In this document: one piece after another, positions 1 to 6,196 of the stretch
Layout of the letters: the number at the start of each line of letters is the position of its first letter
Position numbering within the stretch: position 1 is the first letter of the stretch
Assembly (NCBI GenBank): GCA_023442905.1
Contig: JAEZWY010000234.1
Location: forward strand, 1-9,560
Reading direction: 5' to 3'
Source: Bacillota bacterium
GTDB lineage: Bacteria > Bacillota > Bacilli > Lactobacillales > Aerococcaceae
Length of the DNA stretch: 9,560 bases
The notes under the pieces: model-generated
The model's input: the letters and a program-made list of their open reading frames with translations, nothing else
What the model was told of the DNA's origin: nothing
Database searches by the model: none
Translations under genes and position numbers: made by a program

Positions 1-1132
1 TAATTTGTTCCCAAGTTTCATCATCTTGGTCGTCACGTAAGATACAAATATGAATGTTGCCATCTCCAGCATGACCGAAGAATCCAGTTTGGACATTATA
101 TTTATCGCCTAAACGTTTACCTTCCTTCACTAAGTCCGTAAACAAGTGGTTTGGCACAACTGGGTCATACATTTTCCAGTCACCTTTAGAAACGATACCG
201 TTCAAGATATTATCACGGATGGCCCACATTTCGCTGGCCTCGTCGTCAGAAAGTTCGCGCGCTTCAATTGCACCAGCCTTTTTCCCAAGGGCTTGAATGG
301 CTTCAAGCTGGAAGGCTAACCCGTCTGCTGCATTGTCTGCTACGGTTGCCAATAAGAAGGCTTCACCATGAACCTCAGGCATTTTCTTATTAATAAATTG
401 TTCAGAATAGTGGATACCAGATTCTTCCAAAAGTTCTAAGGCGATAGGTTGAACAGGTGATTTTACGACTTCAAAAATTGCGTCTGACACACCGTCTAAT
501 GAATTAAAGCCAAGGATTAATGATTTCTCGAAAGCTGGACGAGGTGTTAATTTCAATTGTAACTCTGTGATCACCCCGAGTGTACCTTCAGCACCGATAA
601 ATAGGTCTTTCAGATCGTAAGCTGTTGCATCTTTTTTATTTAAGGATCCAACGTGAATCAAGTCCCCATTAGCTAATACCACATCATAACCACGAATATT
701 GTCACGGGTTACGCCATACTTGATTGCGCGCATACCACCAGCATTTGTAGATGCGTTCCCACCCACTGATGCATTTTTATTACCAGGGTCAGGGGCATAG
801 AAATAAGGCGTATTCGCTAGATAATCGCGGATTTGAAATAAGGTTACACCTGCTTGAACTGTTAAAGTCAGCGTTTGCTCATCTAATGAAATAATGTTAT
901 TCATTTTCTCCAAGCTTAGTAACCAAGCATTATTGATAGGATAAGTTGCGCTCGTTAATCCAGTTTGACTACCGATAGTAATCGTGGGTTGCTTTCTCGC
1001 ATTGGCATCTTTAATAAATGCGACCACTTCTTCAGTTGAAGTAGGGAAGGCGATCAAGGAGGCAGATCCGGGATCTTTTTCCACCATGTATGTCTTCAAA
1101 TACTTGTCTGCAATTTGTTTTTCAACTTCCAT
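1..1132 (-). CDS. FAD-linked oxidase, GlcD / D-lactate dehydrogenase type (3' end cut by window edge)
   Basis: This gene probably oxidises a 2-hydroxyacid (D-lactate, glycolate or similar) to the 2-oxoacid using FAD. The first 377 residues are visible with no stop, so the gene runs off the left edge; full family members are about 450-480 residues. The N-terminal FAD-binding (PCMH-type) domain spans roughly residues 20-200, with PDPGN (115-119), SVGGNASTNAGG (122-133) and GAEGTLGVITE (180-190). The C-terminal FAD-oxidase domain carries GHAGDGNIH (353-361), the usual metal/substrate-site histidine motif. No signal peptide or membrane segment is seen. The ATG at 1132 has GGAGG at 1140-1144. An oddity is that the pyrophosphate-binding loop reads GSQTGLTSA (53-61) where relatives usually have a more glycine-rich GxGTxxxGG. 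A promoter lies just upstream, so it need not be cotranscribed with yigZ. The family is certain from the motifs; the substrate is not determinable. Confidence 0.9.
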   Translation of the reverse strand, partial: MEVEKQIADKYLKTYMVEKDPGSASLIAFPTSTEEVVAFIKDANARKQPTITIGSQTGLTSATYPINNAWLLSLEKMNNIISLDEQTLTLTVQAGVTLFQIRDYLANTPYFYAPDPGNKNASVGGNASTNAGGMRAIKYGVTRDNIRGYDVVLANGDLIHVGSLNKKDATAYDLKDLFIGAEGTLGVITELQLKLTPRPAFEKSLILGFNSLDGVSDAIFEVVKSPVQPIALELLEESGIHYSEQFINKKMPEVHGEAFLLATVADNAADGLAFQLEAIQALGKKAGAIEARELSDDEASEMWAIRDNILNGIVSKGDWKMYDPVVPNHLFTDLVKEGKRLGDKYNVQTGFFGHAGDGNIHICILRDDQDDETWEQI

Positions 1133-1162
1133 ATTAGAACCTCCATTTTGTAAGGGTTTACA

Positions 1163-1191
1163 ATTATATTGTCCACCAATCACCTTGAAAA
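1163..1191 (-). promoter_or_regulatory. Sigma-A-type promoter of the FAD-oxidase gene
   Basis: On the minus strand a -35 box TTTTCA (1191-1186; 4 of 6 consensus) is followed after exactly 17 bases by a perfect -10 box TATAAT (1168-1163). Transcription would start near 1156, giving a leader of about 24 bases that contains the GGAGG ribosome binding site. Spacing and the perfect -10 make this a convincing promoter, although the -35 box is weak. Confidence 0.65.
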
Positions 1192-1203
1192 TGCAAGGTG
1201 ATT
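1178..1203. promoter_or_regulatory. 26-bp perfect inverted repeat centred on the -35 box (operator or intercistronic hairpin)
   Basis: Two perfect 10-base arms, AATCACCTTG (1178-1187) and CAAGGTGATT (1194-1203), flank a 6-base centre. The repeat covers the -35 box of the oxidase promoter. As DNA it could be an operator for a dimeric regulator. As RNA on the yigZ transcript it could be a stem-loop just after the yigZ stop, but no run of U follows it on the minus strand, so it is a poor intrinsic terminator. The dual reading is inference; the repeat itself is directly visible. Confidence 0.55.
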
Positions 1204-1237
1204 TATTGAAGCGAATTTGAGTAAAATTATGAATAGT

Positions 1238-1876
1238 TTAGTAAGTAATCGGTTGGTCTACGTAGATTTCTTGACCGATAGCAAACTCAGCTTGGTCACT
1301 TGTTAAATTAACTAAGTCAGCTTGGACTTGGTCTACTAAATCTGACGGGACACCTAAATGATAAGTCACGTCAGCAAGATAAGTTGTATCTAATAAGCTG
1401 TATGGTGATTCAGCAATCCAATGTTCTAATTGACCAGTTAATGGATAAGCAACTTTGATGTCTAATTGGGTTTGTAGCTTACGTTCTACTTGACCAATGG
1501 CATCTAATCCTTCAGATACTGCGGATGAGTATGCACGAACGAGGCCACCAGCACCTAGTTTAGTACCACCAAAATAACGAGTGACAATAACGATAATATT
1601 TTGTAATTCTCGCTGTTTTAGGACCTCAAGCATAGGAACGCCTGCGGTTCCGGATGGTTCGCCATCATCTAGTGCGCGTTGAATCTCGTTCTTGTCACCA
1701 ATCTGGAAGGCTACACAATTGTGAGTTGCTTTGTAGTGTTCTTTACGAATTTTTTGGATAAATGCATTGGCTTCATCTTCATTGAAGATCCGTTTTGCAT
1801 GGCAAATAAACCGTGACCCTTTCACTTCAATTTCGTGGCTACCGCCGCCTTCAACTACAGTCCGGTATTCAATCAT
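1238..1876 (-). CDS. yigZ: YigZ/YvyE family protein (IMPACT N-terminal domain plus DUF1949)
   Basis: This is a 212-residue cytoplasmic protein, the normal length for bacterial members of the UPF0029/IMPACT family (B. subtilis YvyE, E. coli YigZ). The N-terminal IMPACT domain (about 1-125) shows the signatures DGEPSGTAG (71-79) and RYFGGTKLGAGGLVRAY (100-116). The remainder matches the usual DUF1949 ferredoxin-like tail (about 135-200). Eukaryotic IMPACT affects translation control through GCN1; the bacterial role is not settled, so none is assigned. The ATG at 1876 is preceded by AGGAGG (1885-1890) at good spacing. In B. subtilis the homologue also lies upstream of the deg-com region, and here it is divergent from degV. 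No confident promoter was found for it in the divergent region. Confidence 0.93.
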   Translation of the reverse strand: MIEYRTVVEGGGSHEIEVKGSRFICHAKRIFNEDEANAFIQKIRKEHYKATHNCVAFQIGDKNEIQRALDDGEPSGTAGVPMLEVLKQRELQNIIVIVTRYFGGTKLGAGGLVRAYSSAVSEGLDAIGQVERKLQTQLDIKVAYPLTGQLEHWIAESPYSLLDTTYLADVTYHLGVPSDLVDQVQADLVNLTSDQAEFAIGQEIYVDQPITY

Positions 1877-1952
1877 TTGACTTACCTCCTTGTTATCATT
1901 TCTTTACTTTGAGAGTAGCATATTTTATTATTTTTAGCTATTTGCCTGTCTT

Positions 1953-1969
1953 TTGTGTATATTTCACAA
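1953..1969. promoter_or_regulatory. Rex/CRP-like palindrome in the yigZ-degV divergent region
   Basis: Arms TTGTG and CACAA face each other around a 7-base AT-rich centre; within it the right side reads TTCACAA. This resembles the Rex operator TTGTGAA-N4-TTCACAA but is one base short and has one mismatch in the left arm. It also resembles a CRP/FNR-type TGTGA-N6-TCACA site, again one base short. It lies about 50 bases upstream of the proposed degV -10 box and about 77 bases upstream of the yigZ start. Weak evidence only. Confidence 0.25.
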
Positions 1970-2001
1970 AGTTGAAGCGCTTTACTAGATAAACTTGTCG
2001 A

Positions 2002-2026
2002 ATTTTATCCAGATGTTTGATAAAAT
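2002..2026 (+). promoter_or_regulatory. Probable degV promoter (extended -10) embedded in an inverted repeat
   Basis: TGATAAAAT (2018-2026) fits an extended -10 element, TGN plus TAAAAT. A candidate -35 box TTGTCG (1995-2000) sits 20 bases upstream, too far for a standard spacer, so the extended -10 or a shifted -10 GATAAA (2019-2024, 18-base spacer) would have to compensate. The -10 region is the right arm of a perfect 8-base inverted repeat, ATTTTATC (2002-2009) and GATAAAAT (2019-2026) with a 9-base centre, which could bind a repressor. The exact start point is uncertain. Confidence 0.4.
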
Positions 2027-2102
2027 GGCACTGAAGTTATTGTCAGTTGATCATTTTTCAAGTGGCAATCCGTAAAGTACAGGGATTAGAGGAGAAAAAT
2101 AT

Positions 2103-2966
2103 ATGTCACTTGCCATTGTAACGGATAGTACTGCCTATCTTTCAGATGAATTTACAAATCGTCACGATATTACAGTGCTACCATTAACAATTACATTTTC
2201 AGACGGATCTTACCGTGACAATATCGACATCACGATTGATGAATTTTATGCCAAGATGGCAACCTTAGATGAGATCCCAACAAGTTCGCAACCAGCACCA
2301 GGTCTTGTAACAGAAGCATTCGAACGGCTAGCTGATAGTCATGATGAAATTTTGGTTGTTACCTTATCTAAAGGTATTTCTGGTACCTTCCAAACCTTTA
2401 ATATGATTGCAAACGAAGTTGCTGAAGAAAAAAATGTCCGGATTGCGGTTTATAATTCAGATATTTCCTTGATTGGTCAAGGGTTATTCGTTCAAGAAGC
2501 CGTTAAGTTGCGTGAACAAGGTCTAAGCTTAGAAGAAATCTTACCAAAATTAGATGCCTTAAAATTAACTGCAGATGCTTATTTTTCAGTAGAAAATTTG
2601 GGACACTTAGCTAAAGGTGGGCGTATCTCTGCAAGTGCAGCTGGAATTGGTAACCTATTACAAGTAAAACCAATCTTGCATTTTGAACAGGGGAAAATCG
2701 AAGTTTTTGAAAAAGTTCGTACCCATAAAAAGACAGTGAAGCGTATGCTTGATTTATTTGAACAGGCTTATCAAGCAGATCCGCGACTAAGAATCGCTAT
2801 TGTAGGGGAAGACGATACCCCGCAAGTTCAAAGTTTGGTGGCTTATATGACTGAAAACTACCCAGATTTAGATATGCAACGAACGCCAGTAGGTCCGGTT
2901 ATTGGGACACATCTCGGTCCAGCTGCCTATGCTTTAGTTTGGTGGCAAAACACTGATATTGACTAA
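2103..2966 (+). CDS. degV: DegV family protein (fatty-acid-binding, FakB-like fold)
   Basis: This 287-residue protein has the usual DegV/EDD length. Visible family motifs are VTDST near the N-terminus (6-10), SSQPAPG (61-67), KGISGTF (90-96), the DegV block at 117-130 containing IGQG, and HLAKGGRIS (168-176) followed by LLQVKPIL (185-192). Members hold one fatty acid in a cleft between two domains, and some (FakB) present it to the kinase FakA for phosphorylation. Whether this one partners FakA cannot be told from sequence. The ATG at 2103 has AGAGGAG at 2088-2094. The gene ends just before a strong terminator, so it is probably a single-gene transcript. In B. subtilis degV likewise sits immediately before comFA, which supports the name. 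Confidence 0.92.
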   Translation: MSLAIVTDSTAYLSDEFTNRHDITVLPLTITFSDGSYRDNIDITIDEFYAKMATLDEIPTSSQPAPGLVTEAFERLADSHDEILVVTLSKGISGTFQTFNMIANEVAEEKNVRIAVYNSDISLIGQGLFVQEAVKLREQGLSLEEILPKLDALKLTADAYFSVENLGHLAKGGRISASAAGIGNLLQVKPILHFEQGKIEVFEKVRTHKKTVKRMLDLFEQAYQADPRLRIAIVGEDDTPQVQSLVAYMTENYPDLDMQRTPVGPVIGTHLGPAAYALVWWQNTDID

Positions 2967-3021
2967 GGTAAGACTAAGTTTTTATATTTATTGAAATTGC
3001 ACTTATTTTTTATATTTAACT

Positions 3022-3049
3022 GAGATCAGGAAATTTCCTGGTCTTTTTT
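3022..3049 (+). terminator. Intrinsic terminator after degV
   Basis: An 8-base-pair stem (3024-3031 with 3036-3043, one T-G wobble) closes a 4-base AATT loop and is followed at once by six T (3044-3049). It lies 55 bases after the degV stop and 50 bases before the comFA start. It should insulate comFA from degV transcription. Confidence 0.85.
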
Positions 3050-3068
3050 GGCGTAATCCCTAAAAATT

Positions 3069-3076
3069 GACGTATA
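3069..3076 (+). promoter_or_regulatory. Possible com-box-like promoter element before comFA
   Basis: GACGTATA matches 6 of 8 positions of the streptococcal late-competence com-box TACGAATA used by the alternative sigma factor ComX/SigX. It lies 22 bases before the comFA ATG, where a -10-like element would give a short leader just reaching the GAGGGGGG ribosome binding site (3085-3092). No ordinary -35/-10 pair with good spacing is seen between the degV terminator and comFA. The match is imperfect and could be chance. Confidence 0.3.
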
Positions 3077-3098
3077 AACTGGATGAGGGGGGATAAGC

Positions 3099-4472
3099 AT
3101 GGAAGAAGTGATTAATTTATTAAACGGTCGACTCGTTACAGCCAAGGAAGTTGACCAGACTGATGAATCCATAGCCTCGCTGAAAATCCCCGGACTACAG
3201 ATTTTCCCTGCCATAGAAAAAAGCGGTTCGCGTTTAACTTGTCTCCGTTGCGGTAACCATACAAACTTTTATCAAAATATCTGTCAATGTGACTTAGTAG
3301 AATGCATTTATTGTTTGCAGTGTCTTAACTTTGGTAAATTACGGACTTGCGACAAGCTCTATCACATAGAAGCAACAGCTAAAGCACATTCCTGGAAAAG
3401 AAACCAATCTTATCTTGCGTGGACTGGGACCTTATCTGAACAACAGTCCCAAGCTTCTGAAGAGATTTGTCAAAGCTACCAAACTGGTGGCCAACGTTTA
3501 GTTTGGGCAGTTACTGGTGCGGGTAAAACCGAAATGGTCTTTGAAGCAGTTAACCAAGCGCTAATGGCTGGTGGCAAAGTTGCCTTAGCAACACCTCGGA
3601 TTGATGTTGCCAATGAATTAGCACCTAGATTTAAAGAAGCTTTTCCTGAAATTACCATTCAATTACTTCACGGCCAGTCTGAAGAATCATATAGTGGCGC
3701 GGCTTTTACAATTGGGTCTACCCACCAGTTAATTCGTTTCAAAGCAGCTTTTGACTTGTTGATTATTGATGAAATTGATGCTTTTCCTTATGATGGTGAC
3801 CCAATGTTAAATTTTGCTTCTAATCGTGCTGTAAAAGAGACTGGCGCGCAGATTTTACTGACAGCAACACCCAATCCCAGCCATGAAAAACAAATCAAAG
3901 AGGGGAAGATGCCCGTGTCTATTCTCCCGGCACGTTACCATCGACACCGGTTACCAGTTCCGGTCCACCGATGGGTAGGAGATTGGCAAAGTCTCATTCA
4001 AGCAGGTAAAGTGCCAATTGTCTTTAAACGCTTATTAGATCAACTATTAAAAAAGGGACGACGGGTCTTGGTTTTTATGCCGAATATTGAACGGATGTTA
4101 ACCTTCGTTAAATTGTGTCAACAAGCGTTTGCCGACTATCAATTTGAATCTGTTTCTTCTAAAGACCCTGACCGGATTAGTAAAGTACAAAATATGCGAG
4201 ATGGACACTATGATTTTCTGTTTTCAACAACTATTTTAGAACGTGGAGTCACCTTCGCTAATATAGATGTCATCGTCTTAGGGAGTGAAGACCAAACTTT
4301 TACCACAGCTGCGCTTGTACAAATATCTGGTCGCGTAGGTAGAAAACCTAAATGGCCTTCTGGTGCTGTCTACTTTCTCCATTACGGGAAAACGAAAGCA
4401 TCAAACGCTGCAATTCGGCAAATTAAAACCATGAATGAACAAGCGAGAAAACGAGGTTTAATTGATGACTAG
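3099..4472 (+). CDS. comFA: ComFA, competence DNA-uptake ATPase (DEAD-box helicase-like)
   Basis: This 457-residue protein has normal ComFA length. It is the cytoplasmic ATPase that helps bring single-stranded DNA through the ComEC channel in natural transformation. A cysteine-rich zinc-binding segment comes first (CLRC 48-51, C62, C64, CIYCLQC 69-75, C84). The helicase core follows: Walker A TGAGKT (139-144), Walker B DEID (224-227), motif III TAT (255-257), motif V around TTILERGVTF (377-386) and motif VI QISGRVGR (408-415). All catalytic motifs are intact. The ATG at 3099 is preceded by a strong G-rich ribosome binding site (3085-3092). It overlaps comFC by 8 bases, indicating translational coupling. 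ComFB, present between the two in B. subtilis, is absent. Confidence 0.96.
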   Translation: MEEVINLLNGRLVTAKEVDQTDESIASLKIPGLQIFPAIEKSGSRLTCLRCGNHTNFYQNICQCDLVECIYCLQCLNFGKLRTCDKLYHIEATAKAHSWKRNQSYLAWTGTLSEQQSQASEEICQSYQTGGQRLVWAVTGAGKTEMVFEAVNQALMAGGKVALATPRIDVANELAPRFKEAFPEITIQLLHGQSEESYSGAAFTIGSTHQLIRFKAAFDLLIIDEIDAFPYDGDPMLNFASNRAVKETGAQILLTATPNPSHEKQIKEGKMPVSILPARYHRHRLPVPVHRWVGDWQSLIQAGKVPIVFKRLLDQLLKKGRRVLVFMPNIERMLTFVKLCQQAFADYQFESVSSKDPDRISKVQNMRDGHYDFLFSTTILERGVTFANIDVIVLGSEDQTFTTAALVQISGRVGRKPKWPSGAVYFLHYGKTKASNAAIRQIKTMNEQARKRGLIDD

Positions 4473-5232
4473 TTTATTTAAAGCTTTTACGAATGGTGAA
4501 AAGACAACTACTTGTACAGGGGCAACTTGTTTAATCTGTCAAAATAACTTAGATAGTCACTTAAACTTATCGGATATCTTATCTTTAGGACCGATTCAAC
4601 CAGCTCTTTTTTGCCAAGAGTGTTTAAGCGGATTAGAAACTATTCATCTTAAAAATACCTGTAAGCAATGTGGGCGGTCAGTTAAGGACGAAATGGCAGT
4701 TGAAGTGAATGCAGATGGTTTTTGTGGTGATTGTCAAAGTTGGCATAGTTATCATAATTGGCATTTTAAGAATCAAGCATTTTACCAATATAATAGAATA
4801 TTTAAAGATTGGTTAATCGTTTTAAAAGGGCAGGGAGATATACGGGGACGTTTTCTTTTTGCTAATGAATTAAAGTCAGCTTACCGAAAAGATCAGAATG
4901 CGATTTGGGTACCTATGCCGTCCTCCAGTGAGAAAGTAGCTAATCGAGGTTTCAATCAAACCGCCTTATTATTAGAAGCTGCAGCTATTCCCTATAAAGA
5001 TTTACTGATAAGTGAGGGGAATAAGGGGAAGCAAGCCTATAAAAACCGCCATGACCGTTTGCAAGATAGAAGTAAAATTAAGGTGAAAAATGACCTAGAA
5101 AATATAGATAAAAACCGTCCGATTATCCTATTCGATGACGTCTATACTACTGGTACCACTATGTTTTCAGCCTACAAGGCACTTGAATTAGCGGGCTTTA
5201 GTCAAGTTAGCGGACTGACCCTTGCAAGATAA
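4465..5232 (+). CDS. comFC: ComFC family phosphoribosyltransferase-like competence protein
   Basis: A 255-residue cytoplasmic protein needed for efficient transformation, acting with ComFA on incoming DNA. The N-terminal half has four CxxC pairs (22-25, 50-53, 66-69, 87-90), a zinc-ribbon-like layout. The C-terminal half is a type-I phosphoribosyltransferase fold with RGFNQ, the basic segment KQAYKNRHDR and the PRPP-loop motif ILFDDVYTTGTT (221-232). ATG 4465 is preferred over the in-frame TTG at 4462, because GAGG (4453-4456) is 8 bases from the ATG. The start lies inside the last codons of comFA, so the two are a coupled operon. No clear terminator follows; hpf starts with its own promoter 24 bases after the stop. 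Confidence 0.94.
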   Translation: MTSLFKAFTNGEKTTTCTGATCLICQNNLDSHLNLSDILSLGPIQPALFCQECLSGLETIHLKNTCKQCGRSVKDEMAVEVNADGFCGDCQSWHSYHNWHFKNQAFYQYNRIFKDWLIVLKGQGDIRGRFLFANELKSAYRKDQNAIWVPMPSSSEKVANRGFNQTALLLEAAAIPYKDLLISEGNKGKQAYKNRHDRLQDRSKIKVKNDLENIDKNRPIILFDDVYTTGTTMFSAYKALELAGFSQVSGLTLAR

Positions 5233-5255
5233 TGTATTTTTTCAGTGTGGATTAT

Positions 5256-5284
5256 TTGTATCGGTAAGCGTTTTCTATTATAAT
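5256..5284 (+). promoter_or_regulatory. Sigma-A promoter of hpf
   Basis: A -35 box TTGTAT (5256-5261) is followed after exactly 17 bases by a perfect -10 box TATAAT (5279-5284). Predicted initiation near 5290-5292 gives a leader of about 62-64 bases. This is one of the two best promoters in the window. The spacer contains a cre site. Confidence 0.8.
5263..5276 (+). promoter_or_regulatory. cre site (CcpA operator) in the hpf promoter spacer
   Basis: GGTAAGCGTTTTCT matches the catabolite-responsive-element consensus TGWAARCGYTWNCW at 13 of 14 positions; only the first base differs. It fills most of the -35/-10 spacer, so CcpA bound here would block RNA polymerase. This predicts repression of hpf during rapid sugar use and release on glucose exhaustion. 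That fits what is known of lactococcal YfiA, which accumulates after glucose depletion. The site is seen directly; the regulation is inferred. Confidence 0.7.
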
Positions 5285-5299
5285 TAAGGTACTAATAAA

Positions 5300-5336
5300 G
5301 AAGCTATAGGAGCTTCACCAGTAATTTATTACTGGT
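5300..5336 (+). promoter_or_regulatory. Two abutting perfect hairpins forming the hpf mRNA leader
   Basis: Hairpin 1 pairs GAAGCT (5300-5305) with AGCTTC (5311-5316) around a 5-base loop. Hairpin 2 pairs ACCAGTAA (5317-5324) with TTACTGGT (5329-5336) around TTTA. No base separates them, so they can stack coaxially. They begin about 8-10 bases after the predicted start point and end 2 bases before the AAAGGA ribosome binding site (5339-5344). No U-run follows, so this is not a terminator. A role in mRNA stabilisation or translation control is inferred. Confidence 0.6.
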
Positions 5337-5353
5337 AGAAAGGATGAAAGATT

Positions 5354-5941
5354 ATGTTTACATACAACGTCCGCGGTGAGAATATTGAAATCACTCCAGC
5401 AATCAGAGAGTATGCTGAAAAGAAAATCTCTAAGATTGAACGGTATTTCACTGATTCACCAGATGCAACTGCATATGTAAATGCGAAAGTTTATCCTAAT
5501 AAGGATGCTAAGGCAGAGGTTACAATTCCTTTATCAGGTGGTTTGACTTTACGTGCTGAAGAAACATCTCAAGACTTGTACGGTTCTATCGACCTTGTGG
5601 TAGATAAATTAGAACGTCAAGTACGTAAATACAAAACAAAAATGAATCGTAAACCTCGCGTAAGTACTGGTTTACCAGGCGCTGTGGAAACACAAGTGCA
5701 AGCTAACCGCGTTGAGCAAGAGGCTGAAGAAGATGGACACGACCCAATCAAAATTGTGCGTCGTAAAACATTATCTGTAAAGCCAATGACTGCAGAAGAA
5801 GCAGTATTGCAAATGGAAATGTTAGGTCACAGCTTCTTTATCTTTGAAGATGCTGAAACTGGTAAAGGTGCATTGGTTTATGCTCGTCGTAAAGGGTCTT
5901 ATGGTTTAATTGCCATTGAAGATGACTTAGAAGAAGCATAA
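5354..5941 (+). CDS. hpf: Long-form ribosome hibernation promoting factor (HPF)
   Basis: A 195-residue long HPF that pairs 70S ribosomes into inactive 100S dimers in stationary phase or starvation. Residues 1 to about 98 form the ribosome-binding domain (YfiA/RaiA-like, blocking the mRNA and tRNA channel). A charged, probably disordered linker (about 99-128) follows. Residues about 129-190 are the dimerisation domain, with KIVRRK (133-138), KPMTAEEA (143-150), GHSFFIF (158-164) and YGLI (183-186). The length is typical of Firmicutes. The ATG at 5354 follows AAAGGA with a 9-base gap. The gene has its own promoter with a cre site, a structured leader and a terminator, so it is an independent unit. 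The order hpf-secA-prfB is conserved in B. subtilis. Confidence 0.97.
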   Translation: MFTYNVRGENIEITPAIREYAEKKISKIERYFTDSPDATAYVNAKVYPNKDAKAEVTIPLSGGLTLRAEETSQDLYGSIDLVVDKLERQVRKYKTKMNRKPRVSTGLPGAVETQVQANRVEQEAEEDGHDPIKIVRRKTLSVKPMTAEEAVLQMEMLGHSFFIFEDAETGKGALVYARRKGSYGLIAIEDDLEEA

Positions 5942-5968
5942 CCAAACAATAAATTCTCATAAAATAAC

Positions 5969-5996
5969 AAGCTCCGGTGTATGCTGGGGCTTTTTT
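5969..5996 (+). terminator. Intrinsic terminator after hpf
   Basis: A 9-base-pair stem (5969-5977 with 5984-5992, including two G-T wobbles) closes a 6-base loop and runs into six T (5991-5996). It lies 28 bases after the hpf stop and separates hpf from the secA promoter. Confidence 0.82.
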
Positions 5997-6073
5997 AATG
6001 CATTTAACTATTTTTCTAGAATATTTTGTAAAAATCTTGTAATTTCTACTAAGGCTAGCCGTTTCTTGTTTTA

Positions 6074-6102
6074 ATGACAAATTTTTAATGCTATCATATA
6101 GT
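6074..6102 (+). promoter_or_regulatory. Sigma-A promoter of secA
   Basis: A -35 box ATGACA (6074-6079, 5 of 6) and a -10 box TATAGT (6097-6102, 5 of 6) are separated by exactly 17 bases. Transcription would start near 6109, leaving a leader of about 88 bases before secA. Confidence 0.75.
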
Positions 6103-6116
6103 GGACGATAAATATA

Positions 6117-6161
6117 TTGGGGATAGTGGGTAGCGCGATACCGCTTAACATATTAGCCCAA
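6117..6161 (+). promoter_or_regulatory. Potential structured leader of secA mRNA
   Basis: An outer helix can form between TTGGG (6117-6121) and CCCAA (6157-6161), continued by ATA (6123-6125) with TAT (6151-6153). An inner hairpin pairs GGTA (6129-6132) with TACC (6139-6142) around GCGCGA. It ends well before the AAAGGAG ribosome binding site (6184-6190). It matches no riboswitch class I can recognise. Folding energy was not computed, so significance is unknown. Confidence 0.3.
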
Positions 6162-6196
6162 GATTTATACAAGTTTCTGAACCAAAGGAGAAAATA

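Noticed and set aside
984..1220. 78-codon plus-strand ORF
   Set aside because: It is antisense to the start of the FAD-oxidase gene, has no ribosome binding site or recognisable domain, and shadows well-supported coding sequence.
1877..1975. Promoter for yigZ on the minus strand
   Set aside because: Several AT-rich -10-like strings exist, but none has a good -35 partner at 16-18 bases, so no position can be defended.
1971..1986. Core GAAGCGCTTT resembling a cre site upstream of degV
   Set aside because: Only the central AAGCGCTT fits; the outer TG and CA positions fail on both strands, about 10-11 of 14 matches at best.
3026..3214. Minus-strand ORF over the degV terminator and comFA start
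   Set aside because: Antisense shadow of the comFA reading frame; it also crosses a terminator stem and has no supporting signal.
4462..4464. TTG as the comFC start
   Set aside because: The adjacent ATG at 4465 has better spacing (8 bases) from GAGG and is the stronger initiation codon.
5195..5250. Possible terminator at the end of comFC
   Set aside because: A short interrupted stem in the last comFC codons can be drawn, but the T-run lies about 20 bases away, so it does not form an intrinsic terminator.
5838..6080. 80-codon minus-strand ORF across the hpf end and the intergenic region
   Set aside because: It runs through the hpf terminator and antisense to hpf, with no ribosome binding site or family resemblance.
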